Shown here: positions 26,246 to 34,864 of the stretch, piece after piece
How the letters are laid out: the number at the start of each line of letters is the position of its first letter
Numbering within the stretch: position 1 is the first letter of the stretch
Made by a program: the position numbers and the translations under genes
Notes under the pieces: model-generated
What the model was told of the DNA's origin: nothing
The model's database searches: none
The model's input: the letters and a program-made list of their open reading frames with translations, nothing else
Virus record (IMG/VR): IMGVR_UViG_3300034407_002255
Span: 1-54,196 of that record
DNA: 54,196 nt
Reading direction: 5' to 3' (one strand)
From: a virus

Positions 26246-26943
26246 TTTTAGGAGAGGATGGTTATAACTTGCATTTACAATTTACACCAGAACTAGCAAA
26301 CGATTGGAAGAACGCCATGTTGGCTTCTGTTGAAGTTCCTTATTTACTTCAAAGGGTAATGACTTCAATGAATGCCTCACAGTTAGAGAGTAAGATTTGG
26401 TTGGTTCAAACTCTAAAGGTGTTGGATAATAAACTTGGATTTAATCCTAGAAGGGTTGCATTACTCGCTGGTTGGTTTGGTCAATACATTGTTCCTCTTA
26501 TGTTCGATACGTTTGATAATTGCAAATGGATTGAAAACTTTGAGATTGATAATGATGTTTCTCCTATAAGCTACAAGTTCAATAAAAGATATAAAGATGA
26601 AAACAAATATAAAATGAACATTAGAAATATTATGACAAAACCAATGAGGATAAAAAGTAATCCTAATATTGCTGTTCCCCCAGAGGATATTTTTGATATC
26701 GTTATTAATTGTTCGTGTGAACACATGTTCCCGATGTGGAAATTTAGAGAGATGAACGAGAGATTTCATGGGCGACCTTTATATGTTTTGCAGTCATCAA
26801 ATGCAACACAGCATGAGGACCATATCAATTGTGTCGAGTCTGTGGATGAGTTGATTGAGCAAGCACAAATAAAGGACGTATTATTTTCTGGATCAAAGGT
26901 ATTGCCGAATGATAGCACAAGGTTTATGGTAATTGGAAAATGA
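26239..26943 (+). CDS. Rossmann / methyltransferase-like protein
   Basis: A 234-residue protein. The middle resembles a methyltransferase core: RRVALLAGWFGQYIVPLMF (about residues 71-89) in place of a glycine-rich motif I, a second strand ending FEIDNDV (acidic, motif II position), and FDIVINCSCEHMFPMWKF near 157, like the CxxEH motif IV region. Motif I is atypical (GWFGQ), so SAM binding is uncertain. Related sequences are, as I recall, carried by marine myoviruses. It overlaps both neighbours, the downstream one by ATGA at 26940. Confidence 0.55.
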   Translation: MVILGEDGYNLHLQFTPELANDWKNAMLASVEVPYLLQRVMTSMNASQLESKIWLVQTLKVLDNKLGFNPRRVALLAGWFGQYIVPLMFDTFDNCKWIENFEIDNDVSPISYKFNKRYKDENKYKMNIRNIMTKPMRIKSNPNIAVPPEDIFDIVINCSCEHMFPMWKFREMNERFHGRPLYVLQSSNATQHEDHINCVESVDELIEQAQIKDVLFSGSKVLPNDSTRFMVIGK

Positions 26944-27635
26944 ACCCTGTAGAGTGGTGCAGAAAAAATGATGTGTGGTATTTGAAAATAGATTTAGACA
27001 TTCCAGAGATCATTATTAAAGAAGCTCAAGCAGTCTACGATGAGGGTTTTTTTGTTCCACACCGACTACAAGATGGTGATGAGTGGTGGTCTTCTTCTCT
27101 TCATGGATTTGTCCCAGAAACCGATAATGATACTTCAATGGGATGGCATTACACTAAGAATCCGTCTGGTCATGGACTCACTGAAGATACAGTAAAGTGG
27201 GGATGGACTGAAGTTGCCGAGGTCGCACCAGAGATGAAGAGGTGGTTAGAAGATTTTCCACACAAACACTACAGGCGTTGTAGGTTTATGTTGATAAAAC
27301 CAGGCGGTAGTATCACTGCACATCATGACGCTGGAGACGCTAGAATAAATGAGGGCCGGCAGAGAAACATTTCAGCGGCAATCAATCTTGCAATCTATCA
27401 ACCAGAAAATTGTTACTTGAGAAGAGTCGACACAAAAGAGGAACTACCATTTGAAAATTGCACTGGTTTCTGGTTTGACAATGGGGTCACCCATGAGGCA
27501 CTAAACAGTTCAGATGAAAATCGTTTTCACTTTATTATTCATGGGGGATCGAATAAAGAGAGAATTGAATTGATGAAACGATCTATGGTGAAACAGTTTG
27601 GCAAGAGTGTGTTGAAAGAGATAGCCCATGACTAA
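26940..27635 (+). CDS. aspartyl/asparaginyl beta-hydroxylase-like Fe(II)/2OG oxygenase
   Basis: A 231-residue protein with the AspH-type fold. RRCRFMLIKPGGSITAHHDAG gives H128-H-D130 as first iron ligands, FWFDNGVTHEALNSS gives H185, and R195 in ENRFHFIIHG is the likely 2OG-binding arginine. ISAAINLAIYQPENC is the central strand. AspH enzymes hydroxylate Asp/Asn side chains in proteins; phage substrates are unknown. It sits between a methyltransferase-like gene and a radical SAM gene, overlapping both. A second AspH-like gene lies at 30234. Confidence 0.72.
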   Translation: MNPVEWCRKNDVWYLKIDLDIPEIIIKEAQAVYDEGFFVPHRLQDGDEWWSSSLHGFVPETDNDTSMGWHYTKNPSGHGLTEDTVKWGWTEVAEVAPEMKRWLEDFPHKHYRRCRFMLIKPGGSITAHHDAGDARINEGRQRNISAAINLAIYQPENCYLRRVDTKEELPFENCTGFWFDNGVTHEALNSSDENRFHFIIHGGSNKERIELMKRSMVKQFGKSVLKEIAHD

Positions 27636-28929
27636 GTTGAAAGATTTAAAATGGTTCTGTCCTCAACCATTCACTAATTATGTTTTGTATAGAGACTTAG
27701 CGCCACTATCTTGTTGTGTATTAAAAGAGTGGCCACGAAATAAAATAAAACGAAAATACAAAACAAATGATCCTAGAAAATTACACAATGAAGCTGAATA
27801 TGCAGATTTTAGAAAAGAGTTTTTAAACGGTGGTGGACCACTAACAAATAAACATTGTCAAGTATGCATCGAGCAAGAAAAGCATTCAGGCGAAAGTCAC
27901 CGAAAAGTTTATCTTGAAAAGTTCATAGAGGAGCATGGTGAGTATAATCAGTATCTAGAAGATTTAGAGAACTACATTGACACAGACATGACAGAACCCC
28001 ATATCTTAACTATGGAGTATGTTGCACCAAGTAATTTTTGTAATCTAAGGTGTAATATGTGTGGGCCTGCAAACTCTTCATCCTTGGCAAAGGAAAATAT
28101 AGATATTGGATTAACTAATCTGTTTCAGATGGAAAAATACAAAGATAATCCTTTGCAAAAAATAAAAGACAACGTAGAAAAATATGATGATATTCTTGTT
28201 AACTTGGCTGAATTAAAATTAGTAGGTGGAGAAACGTTAGCAATAAAAGATAATTACGACATGATACAACGAACCATAGATTTGGGCGTAAGTAAAAACA
28301 TGGTGTTGAAGATTACTACAAACGGCACTCTGACTCCCAAGTTTGATGGTAAAGATATATTTCATTACATCCCATATTTTAGAGGATGCACTATGACAGT
28401 ATCCATAGAATTTTGGGGCAAGAGAAACAATTATCTAAGGTTTCCATCAAAATGGGATGTGATAATAAACAATGCTAAAAGATTTGCTGAATGTCCAAAT
28501 ACGAACGTAATGTTTGCAACCACAGTGAATGCATTGAACATAGGATACATGCCTGAAATTTCATGTGGAGTTAAGGAGTTGATGAGTAAGTGTGATGAGC
28601 CATCAGTAAATTTTAAAGAAACTTTTTCAATTCCTAAATGGTCATGGGCTTCTGGAAGTTTAGTGTGGGGTGAGGGAAATGAATACGCAGTGACAGCTTT
28701 ACCGTTGGACATTCGTGAGCAATACATGGAAAAATATTTTGATTTCGGACCAAAGATAAAAGGAGATTATAGTCATTTTCAAAAGTTGTATGCGTATATG
28801 GAAGAGATGCCCTTTGATGAAAAATTACACAAAGAGATGATGACAAACGTTCAATTGAGAGATAAGCACAGAGGAACTTGTTTGGTTGATGTGTTTCCAG
28901 AGTGGGAGCCATACTATGAAAAACTTTGA
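27628..28929 (+). CDS. radical SAM protein with N-terminal twitch-type Cys region
   Basis: A 433-residue radical SAM enzyme. C138-x3-C142-x2-C145 in NFCNLRCNMCG would bind the [4Fe-4S] cluster that cleaves SAM, and LKLVGGETLA is the GGE motif. The N-terminal 100 residues carry extra cysteines (C11, C29-C30, C77-x2-C80 in CQVCIEQEKHSGESHR), the pattern of 'twitch' or SPASM-like auxiliary cluster domains in phage radical SAM proteins. TTNGT and MTVSIEF strands complete the barrel. The reaction is unknown; relatives act on peptides or sugars. It overlaps the AspH-like gene by eight bases. Confidence 0.8.
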   Translation: MTKLKDLKWFCPQPFTNYVLYRDLAPLSCCVLKEWPRNKIKRKYKTNDPRKLHNEAEYADFRKEFLNGGGPLTNKHCQVCIEQEKHSGESHRKVYLEKFIEEHGEYNQYLEDLENYIDTDMTEPHILTMEYVAPSNFCNLRCNMCGPANSSSLAKENIDIGLTNLFQMEKYKDNPLQKIKDNVEKYDDILVNLAELKLVGGETLAIKDNYDMIQRTIDLGVSKNMVLKITTNGTLTPKFDGKDIFHYIPYFRGCTMTVSIEFWGKRNNYLRFPSKWDVIINNAKRFAECPNTNVMFATTVNALNIGYMPEISCGVKELMSKCDEPSVNFKETFSIPKWSWASGSLVWGEGNEYAVTALPLDIREQYMEKYFDFGPKIKGDYSHFQKLYAYMEEMPFDEKLHKEMMTNVQLRDKHRGTCLVDVFPEWEPYYEKL

Positions 28930-30247
28930 AGAATTTAAATTGTTGTGGGAAACACAAAAATCGAATCGTGTGAGTGATGAACTTGATCATTTAATTTTTG
29001 TTGTCGCATACCCAGATAATTTAGAATGGAGTTTCATAATTGAAAAGCAAACTCAAACAACTTGCTTGCAAACCTCTGGTGGTTCCACTGGTGCGGGAAC
29101 AGGACATAGACACGTTCTGTGTTATCAAAGTGAAGTTAACGATGTTCTAAGAGAGTGTGAGCAGACACACGCAATGATTACTTGTGTCGGGATGACATTT
29201 AATATGATTGTGCCGCAAACGTCTATAACTAGATTTTGTAACTGGGCTGAGACTGATGAATACTGTAGGGCACACATTATATCAAGGCCTAATAAAAAAG
29301 CATATCTACATCATCAACACATAGAGTTGAATCTTGTCAAATGGAAAGAGCATGGCGCTCCAGATATATTTGAAAGATGGGAGAATTATGAAAGGTCACC
29401 AGAAAATTTTCATGATGATTATACCCCGCCATGGATTAAGGTTGACGAATTACCTTTGATTAAAAATTTTACTGAACAAGAAAGAAACATAAAAGGGTTC
29501 GCCTATCATATGGAGAATAGAACAGAAATTCAAGATCAGAACTGGAGAAAGATGGCCCATAAATCTTTTGGGTGGAGAGATCGTATCGACCAAAGTGATA
29601 GATATTTTGAGTTGCTTATGAATAGGATGACTGAAAAATTCTACGCAGAAAATACGGAGAACTTGGGTAAAATACCAGACGGAAAGTTTGACTTAATCTT
29701 TACTCCTACTGCTGGTTATAGTGGAGAGGTTTTTGCAGATAGATTAGATTTTGATGGTGACGTTGTATTTTATGATTACTGTGAGGAGAACATAGAAATA
29801 AAACAAAATATCGTTGAGATGAATATGAGTTTTGAAGAGCTTGAAATATATTCTAGATTTAGTGATCATGATATTGTGTTTACATCCAATATACCAAGAC
29901 ACTATGTTGTATCTGAAAAATTAAAAAAAAGAGTGGAGACATTTGGTAGCTTTGAGGAATGCAGAAAACTACAAAAAAATATGGTAGAAAATTATAATAT
30001 AGAATATTGGATCATGGATATAATTAATCCAGACTATGGAAAGATAATTAATAAAATCAAAGGTAAAAGAGTTTTCTTTGATCTAAGTAATATTTTTAGC
30101 TATCACACTAGTCATGTTTGTTATACCTTAACAGAGTTGGTTGAGAGTTTAGATTGTCTGATTGAAACATTAAGTAACAACACAGAATATTTTTTCATTA
30201 GAGGTAAAAAACCCACTAAACAGAGTATGCCGAATGAGAAAAAGTGA
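28916..30247 (+). CDS. unknown Rossmann-like protein of the enzyme cassette
   Basis: A 443-residue protein not assigned to a known family. The C-terminal half has the rhythm of a SAM- or nucleotide-binding Rossmann domain: KFDLIFTPTAGYSGEVFADRL, then DGDVVFYDYCEENIEIKQNIV (strand ending in an acidic residue), then DIVFTSNIPRHY, and GKRVFFDLSNIFSYHTSH. The N-terminal half (residues 1-200) contains HRHVLCYQ and PNKKAYLHHQHIELN and may be a separate domain. The ATG at 28916 overlaps the radical SAM stop and has GGGAG about ten bases upstream; an ATG at 28886 is less likely. A methyltransferase-like role is a guess. Confidence 0.5.
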   Translation: MKNFEEFKLLWETQKSNRVSDELDHLIFVVAYPDNLEWSFIIEKQTQTTCLQTSGGSTGAGTGHRHVLCYQSEVNDVLRECEQTHAMITCVGMTFNMIVPQTSITRFCNWAETDEYCRAHIISRPNKKAYLHHQHIELNLVKWKEHGAPDIFERWENYERSPENFHDDYTPPWIKVDELPLIKNFTEQERNIKGFAYHMENRTEIQDQNWRKMAHKSFGWRDRIDQSDRYFELLMNRMTEKFYAENTENLGKIPDGKFDLIFTPTAGYSGEVFADRLDFDGDVVFYDYCEENIEIKQNIVEMNMSFEELEIYSRFSDHDIVFTSNIPRHYVVSEKLKKRVETFGSFEECRKLQKNMVENYNIEYWIMDIINPDYGKIINKIKGKRVFFDLSNIFSYHTSHVCYTLTELVESLDCLIETLSNNTEYFFIRGKKPTKQSMPNEKK

Positions 30248-31058
30248 TTGTACATTTACAAGACTAAATGAAGAATATAATGCTTTTGATTTTTATGAAG
30301 AGAAGTTAGAGGATAACTTTTTGGAATTTACGTTGGAAGAACTTGGTATGCCTTCAGCTGAGGAGTTATATGATAAAACACTAAAGATTACAGATGAGAT
30401 TGGTGGAATAAGAGGTTGGAGAAAGGTTGATCTTGAGTCAGAAAAATATAGAGGGTTTAGTATTTGTATAAATGAAAAGGGGGATGACTATCTACAAAGT
30501 CCGTATGCCAGTCTTGGCCATCCAGAATTAAATTGGACATATTCAAGAATGAATAATCCTAATCCGCCTTGGGAAACAGACAAAGATACTTACTATGATA
30601 CATACGGTTTGTCTACGGTTCACCCGATAGTTAAAAAACATTATGATACATTTTTAGAGTGTGTTGACCTACCGCCCACGAGGTCAAGAGTGATGTGGGA
30701 GTATCCTAGACACGAGCAGGGGTGGCATGTAGATGAAGTGTTGTGGTGTGCCATAAGATTTAATATACCATTAGTTACTGAGCCTTCATATGTTTTAGAG
30801 ATTGATGGTACAGACGAATATGATAATTCTTTAACATTAACTAAACATCTAGAGGTTGGTAAGGTTTACATGTGGAATACAAGAATAAAACATAGAGTTA
30901 GAGATATGGGTGGAGCAAAGAAACCAAGAGTTCACATTGTGGCGGCGTTCATACCTTGGTTTGAGAAAGATAACAATGATTGGAAACCAAATAAATATTT
31001 TGGTATACAACCTTTAGATATGATAAAATCAAAAATGATTTTTCCTTATGCGCCATGA
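30234..31058 (+). CDS. second AspH-like Fe(II)/2OG oxygenase
   Basis: A 274-residue protein. H165-V-D167 in EQGWHVDEVLW, H220 in TRIKHRVRD and R232 in KKPRVHIVAAFIPW make a complete Fe(II)/2OG triad and arginine. WCAIRFNIPLVTEPSYVLEIDG and HLEVGKVYMWN are the matching strands of the aspartyl/asparaginyl-hydroxylase type. The N-terminal 140 residues are family-specific and not recognised. It overlaps the unknown gene by 14 bases and the downstream glycosyltransferase by ATGA at 31055. Compared with the gene at 26940 it is longer and clearly divergent, so this is not a recent duplication. Confidence 0.7.
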   Translation: MRKSDCTFTRLNEEYNAFDFYEEKLEDNFLEFTLEELGMPSAEELYDKTLKITDEIGGIRGWRKVDLESEKYRGFSICINEKGDDYLQSPYASLGHPELNWTYSRMNNPNPPWETDKDTYYDTYGLSTVHPIVKKHYDTFLECVDLPPTRSRVMWEYPRHEQGWHVDEVLWCAIRFNIPLVTEPSYVLEIDGTDEYDNSLTLTKHLEVGKVYMWNTRIKHRVRDMGGAKKPRVHIVAAFIPWFEKDNNDWKPNKYFGIQPLDMIKSKMIFPYAP

Positions 31059-31756
31059 AAATATTTGCAGTCAGAATAGGAGAGAAGTACGGTCCAGAAT
31101 ACGAAACGTATTTAGAGAAAAAACTTTCTAAATATGAGATTGTGTGGATAAGAGAGCCATATGACTCTAGGGTTGAATTGCAATGGAATAAGATGTGGGC
31201 AATGCAACAAGACATTGATGAACCTATTTGTGTGATGGATATTGATGTTTTATTAGTTAACGATTATGAAAAGATATTTGAATATCCTGTTGAACGTGGA
31301 CAATTTGTTGCAATGCCTGGATGGTGGAGAGATACAAAAAAAGAAGGATACAAGATTAACGGTGGATTTTTTAAATATTATCCAAAAGATTGTAAATATA
31401 TCTATGAAAAATTTATGTCTGATGTTCATGGGTGGCAAAGATATTATATCGACAACGGGACAACAAATGGTCCAGTAAACGGTGAACAATATTTTGTTGA
31501 AGATTCTGTGAACGAAAGACTTGAGCTAATAACGTTACCTGATGCGTGGTTTACTCGTTGGGTCACTGGAACTGACATAAATTATGGAAAGAGCATGTTT
31601 AGATGGAATGTTCAATTGACAAGAAAATATAGAAACCTTACTGGTAATGAATATGTTTGTTTGGGTGATGAGTTTCATCCAGATATAAAATTCGTTCATT
31701 TTACTCATAGAATGAATAAACCTCATGAGTGGGAGCATTATGCAGATAACGTTTGA
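31055..31756 (+). CDS. second GT-A-type glycosyltransferase
   Basis: A 233-residue protein related in layout to that at 25454: start strand AVRIGEKYGPEYETYL, NKMWAMQQDI, and a metal-binding DxD at D62-I-D64 in ICVMDIDVLLVND. A GWWRDTKKEGYKINGGFF segment corresponds to GWWND in the first enzyme. The C-terminal FVHFTHRMNKPHEW resembles the closing His motif of GT-A enzymes of this kind. It probably adds a sugar to a product of the same cassette. It overlaps the GNAT gene by 17 bases. Confidence 0.68.
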   Translation: MKIFAVRIGEKYGPEYETYLEKKLSKYEIVWIREPYDSRVELQWNKMWAMQQDIDEPICVMDIDVLLVNDYEKIFEYPVERGQFVAMPGWWRDTKKEGYKINGGFFKYYPKDCKYIYEKFMSDVHGWQRYYIDNGTTNGPVNGEQYFVEDSVNERLELITLPDAWFTRWVTGTDINYGKSMFRWNVQLTRKYRNLTGNEYVCLGDEFHPDIKFVHFTHRMNKPHEWEHYADNV

Positions 31757-32231
31757 TTTTGTAGAGGAAATAAATTTCGAGGAAATCAAAGAGGTCTGGG
31801 AAAAAGAACTGTGGCCTAATAAAAAGAATGGGGTCGCAAAGGCAAATGAGTGGACATGGCATTGGTTACAAAAAGAACTTGGTAAAGATAAACAAATGGC
31901 AAAGGATGCAGAGCCTACGTTTGTTGGTATTAGGTCTAATAAAGAATTAGTTGCCGTAAATAGTTGTTACTATAGTAACTCAAAAGGTATATTTAATTAC
32001 TGGAGATCAAGAGGATTGTGGGTTCACCCAAATTTTAGGGGTCAGAAATATTCTTCAATTATACTAAATTGGTGTTTAAAGTATGCAAAACTTAAAGGTG
32101 GCAACTGGATGTGGACTGTTCCTAGACAAAGTGCAATGCCTGCATATAAAAGTGTAGGGTTTGTTCAAGAGACAAATTGGTTTGATGATGGACAGTTTGG
32201 TCCTAACTGTATCGCATCCAAATACTTATAA
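31740..32231 (+). CDS. GNAT-family N-acetyltransferase
   Basis: A 163-residue protein with GNAT features: KELVAVNSCYYSN (core strands), GLWVHPNFRGQKYSSIILNWCLKYAK (motif A, with RGQKYS as acetyl-CoA pyrophosphate loop, a weak version of the Q/RxxGxG/A rule), and PAYKSVGFVQETNWF (motif B, the common Y-x-x-x-GF ending). The ATG at 31740 follows GGGAG at 31731-31735 and overlaps the upstream gene. Last gene of the cassette; its stop TAA is embedded in the gp13 late promoter. Acceptor unknown, possibly an amino sugar given two neighbouring glycosyltransferases. Confidence 0.75.
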   Translation: MQITFDFVEEINFEEIKEVWEKELWPNKKNGVAKANEWTWHWLQKELGKDKQMAKDAEPTFVGIRSNKELVAVNSCYYSNSKGIFNYWRSRGLWVHPNFRGQKYSSIILNWCLKYAKLKGGNWMWTVPRQSAMPAYKSVGFVQETNWFDDGQFGPNCIASKYL

Positions 32232-32234
32232 ATA
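32227..32234 (+). promoter_or_regulatory. late promoter TATAAATA before gp13
   Basis: Perfect late octamer that contains the stop codon of the acetyltransferase gene (TAA 32229-32231). It lies 20 bases before the gp13 ATG, with AAAGGAG at 32241-32247. It probably drives gp13-gp14-gp15 and perhaps the packaging genes. Confidence 0.8.
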
Positions 32235-32254
32235 GAGTATAAAGGAGTGATAAC

Positions 32255-33070
32255 ATGGCTGTTCCCTCAACAAAGGCAACTCTGAAGTCATATTGTCTTA
32301 GAGCATTGGGTAGTGGGGTTATCGACATAAACGTGTCAGATGACCAAATTGACGATAGACTTGACGAGGCCCTTCAATACTTTGCAGAATATCATTATGA
32401 TGGTGTGGAAAGAATGTATCTTAAACACAAGATCACATCTGATGATATCAGTAGAGCAACAACTGATGCATCAGAAGTTGCCACAGATACCGCTGATAAT
32501 TCTGTTACTGCGACTTGGTTAGAGGGCAAAGGTTTTATCCCCGTGCCTGAAGCTGTAATCTCAGTGGTGAGTGTTTTTCCTTTTACAGACAGCACAACAG
32601 CAAATATGTTTGATCTAAGGTATCAACTACGGTTGAATGACTTGTATGATTTTTCATCTACTTCTATTATGGAATACCAGATGACGCTTCAACATCTTGA
32701 CTTTTTAGAACATATTCTTGTTGGTGAGGTTCCAATTCGTTTTAGTCAACACCAACAGAGACTCTATCTGGATATGGATTGGAATAATGATATTAAAGTA
32801 GATGAATTCATAATTATTGAGTGTTATAGAAAACTTGATCCAGCAACATTCACAGATGTCTTCAACGACATGTACTTAAAAAGATATGCTACTGCACTGA
32901 TAAAAAGACAGTGGGGTGCTAACCTTTCCAAATTCAACGGTGTATCTATGTTAGGTGGTGTTACCATGAATGGAGAAACAATTTATTCGCAGGCACAAGA
33001 GGAATTAGAAAAATTAGAAGAACAAATTCAACTCGCATTTGAGTTACCAGTAAATTATATGATAGGATAA
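32255..33070 (+). CDS. gp13: gp13-like neck protein
   Basis: A 271-residue neck protein (T4 gp13 is 309) that closes the filled head and joins it to the tail. The N-terminus is diagnostic: TKATLKSYCLRALGSGVIDINVSDDQIDDRLDEALQYFAEYHYDGVERMYLKHKIT. Later ITVPEAVISVVSVFPF-type strands and NDMYLKRYATALIKRQWGANLSKFNGV, where the YLKxYATALIKxQWGxNLxKF helix is characteristic, complete it. Followed after four bases by gp14. No unusual insert here, in contrast to gp14. Confidence 0.92.
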   Translation: MAVPSTKATLKSYCLRALGSGVIDINVSDDQIDDRLDEALQYFAEYHYDGVERMYLKHKITSDDISRATTDASEVATDTADNSVTATWLEGKGFIPVPEAVISVVSVFPFTDSTTANMFDLRYQLRLNDLYDFSSTSIMEYQMTLQHLDFLEHILVGEVPIRFSQHQQRLYLDMDWNNDIKVDEFIIIECYRKLDPATFTDVFNDMYLKRYATALIKRQWGANLSKFNGVSMLGGVTMNGETIYSQAQEELEKLEEQIQLAFELPVNYMIG

Positions 33071-33074
33071 CTCT

Positions 33075-34076
33075 ATGGCCGTCAATTCAATATTTCATAC
33101 CAGCAATAGAACTGCGATTGCTACAGAACAAAACTTATATAGGGATTTGGTTGCAGAGGCTATTCAAATATATGGTCATGACGTTCATTATGTTGACAGA
33201 ACTTTGACTGCTGAAGATACAGTTTTTGGTGAAGACGCTCTTTCTAAATTTAGAAACTCTGCAAAGATAGAGATGTACGTTGAAAATGCAGAGGGTGGGT
33301 ATCAGGGCGAAAGAGAACTCATGAATAAGTTTGGGTTGCAAGACCTAAGTGAGTTAACCTTTGTTGTTGCAAAACATAGATTTCAAGAATTAACAAAACA
33401 GTTTACCATCGAAGATGGCACAGATACAACTGGCGGTTCTATTCTGTTGGAGGAGGGAACTATAGATCAGAGTGGTAATGCAATCGTGTTTGAAGGGACA
33501 GATTTTTATCTTCTCAATGAAACTGATGCGACAGATTCAGATAGGCCTTTAGAGGGGGATTTAATTTTTCATCCTGTTCTCAAAAAACTATTTGAGGTTA
33601 ATTTTGTTGACCATGATGAACCGTTCCACCAATTAGACAATAATCCAGTATTTAAATTACAATGTCGCACATTTGATTATAGTTCTGAAGCACTTGATAC
33701 TGGCATCACTGATATTGATGCGATTGAAGATGCATTGTCTGTGGACACTATGTTCTTTCAGTTTACTTTGGAACAATCAAGTGCGGTCAATGAACAAATT
33801 AGAATACATGATACAGCCACCACTAGAGGTCTACTAAAAGATGAAACGGATAATGATAATATTATTGGTGAGGACGACTCAACTTCTGTTGGTGAAAGTC
33901 TACTTCTAGAGACAGGAGAGTTCTTGATACAAGAAGACTATATAGTTGGTACAGGTGGAGCAAACACAGGTAGTCTTGATAACACAGCTCAAAATGAGTT
34001 ATTTGATGATCTTGATGATGATGTGTTAGACTTCACAGAAAGTAATCCGTTTGGTGATGCAGGGAGTAAAGGTTAA
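33075..34076 (+). CDS. gp14: gp14-like neck protein with acidic repeat inserts
   Basis: A 333-residue neck protein (T4 gp14 is 256) that acts with gp13 at the head-tail joint. Residues 1-115 are typical: NQLYRDLVAEAIQIYGHDVHYVDRT-like start, DALSKFRNSAKIEMYVENAEGGYQGERELMNKFGLQ. The middle holds PLEGDLIFHPVLKKLFEVNFVDHDEPFHQL. Two acidic low-complexity inserts explain the extra length: IEDGTDTTGGSILLEEG to LNETDATDSD (about 110-155) and DDSTSVGESLLLETGEFLIQED (about 270-295). Both resemble units in the gp7-position protein. It overlaps gp15 as TAATG. Confidence 0.9.
   Translation: MAVNSIFHTSNRTAIATEQNLYRDLVAEAIQIYGHDVHYVDRTLTAEDTVFGEDALSKFRNSAKIEMYVENAEGGYQGERELMNKFGLQDLSELTFVVAKHRFQELTKQFTIEDGTDTTGGSILLEEGTIDQSGNAIVFEGTDFYLLNETDATDSDRPLEGDLIFHPVLKKLFEVNFVDHDEPFHQLDNNPVFKLQCRTFDYSSEALDTGITDIDAIEDALSVDTMFFQFTLEQSSAVNEQIRIHDTATTRGLLKDETDNDNIIGEDDSTSVGESLLLETGEFLIQEDYIVGTGGANTGSLDNTAQNELFDDLDDDVLDFTESNPFGDAGSKG
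33402..33503 (+). repeat. EDGTD/LLEE acidic insert in gp14
   Basis: Encodes TIEDGTDTTGGSILLEEG and then NAIVFEGTD, a degenerate pair of the shared acidic units. A further related stretch, GESLLLETGEFLIQED, is at about 33889-33936 and closely matches LLETSENPLFNSGSFLIQED in the gp7-position protein. Confidence 0.6.
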
Positions 34077-34849
34077 TGTTAGGTCAGCAGTTCTACCACG
34101 AAACGACTCGAAAAGTTGTCGTTGCATTTGGTACATTATTTAACAATATACAATTAGTTCGTAAAGACAACGCTGGCGTTGTTACACAATCTATGAAAGT
34201 TCCTCTGGCATATGGGCCCAGACAAAAGTTTTTAGTTCGTTTGAGAGAAGACCCTGACTTAACAAAACAGGTTGCAATCACACTACCTCGTATTGGATTT
34301 GAAATAAATGGTTTGTCTTACGATCCTACAAGAAAACTAAACAGAGTTCAACAGTTTAAGAAAACCAAGTCAGGAAATTCAAGTAAACTTGACACACAAT
34401 ATATGCCCGTTCCGTATAACTTAGGTTTTGAGTTATATATTTTGGCAAAAAGTTCTGATGATGCCTTACAGATTGTAGAACAAATTTTACCATTCTTTCA
34501 GCCCGACTACACTTTGACTATTAATGATATGCCTGATATGAGCGTGAAACGAGATGTTCCTATCGTTCTGAATAGTATATCATACGAAGATGATTATGAG
34601 GGTGATTTTGCAACAAGAAGAGCAATCATATACACTTTAGATTTCACTGCGAAGTTCTATCTTTATGGTCCGGTCACAGGTCAAAGTATTATTAAAACGG
34701 TTCAAGTTGATCAGTTTACAGACTTACCAGATAAATCACCAAAAAGAGAACAAAGACTTGTGGTTTCACCAGACCCAACTACAGCTTCAGCTGATGATGA
34801 TTTTGGATTTAACGAAACAACCTCTTTCTTCCAAGATGCTGGAGAATAA
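34076..34849 (+). CDS. gp15: gp15-like tail terminator / sheath stabiliser
   Basis: A 257-residue protein (T4 gp15 is 272) that caps the tail tube and sheath and is the tail-side partner of the neck. Marks are QFYHETTRKVVVAFGTLFNNIQLVRKD, VPLAYGPRQKFLVRLREDPDL, ITLPRIGFEINGLSYDPTRKLNRVQQF and PVPYNLGFELYILAKSSDDALQIVEQILPFFQPDYTLTIND, all conserved in this family. The C-terminus is acidic. Located after gp14 with one-base overlap, as in T4. No anomaly. Confidence 0.93.
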   Translation: MLGQQFYHETTRKVVVAFGTLFNNIQLVRKDNAGVVTQSMKVPLAYGPRQKFLVRLREDPDLTKQVAITLPRIGFEINGLSYDPTRKLNRVQQFKKTKSGNSSKLDTQYMPVPYNLGFELYILAKSSDDALQIVEQILPFFQPDYTLTINDMPDMSVKRDVPIVLNSISYEDDYEGDFATRRAIIYTLDFTAKFYLYGPVTGQSIIKTVQVDQFTDLPDKSPKREQRLVVSPDPTTASADDDFGFNETTSFFQDAGE

Positions 34850-34864
34850 TAAAAGGAATATATT

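Noticed and set aside
24858-32231. Reading the enzyme cassette as a RiPP biosynthesis cluster
   Set aside because: Radical SAM, AspH and (elsewhere) AsnB-like genes fit, but I find no short precursor-peptide gene, leader-binding domain or export gene, so this is kept only as a loose alternative.
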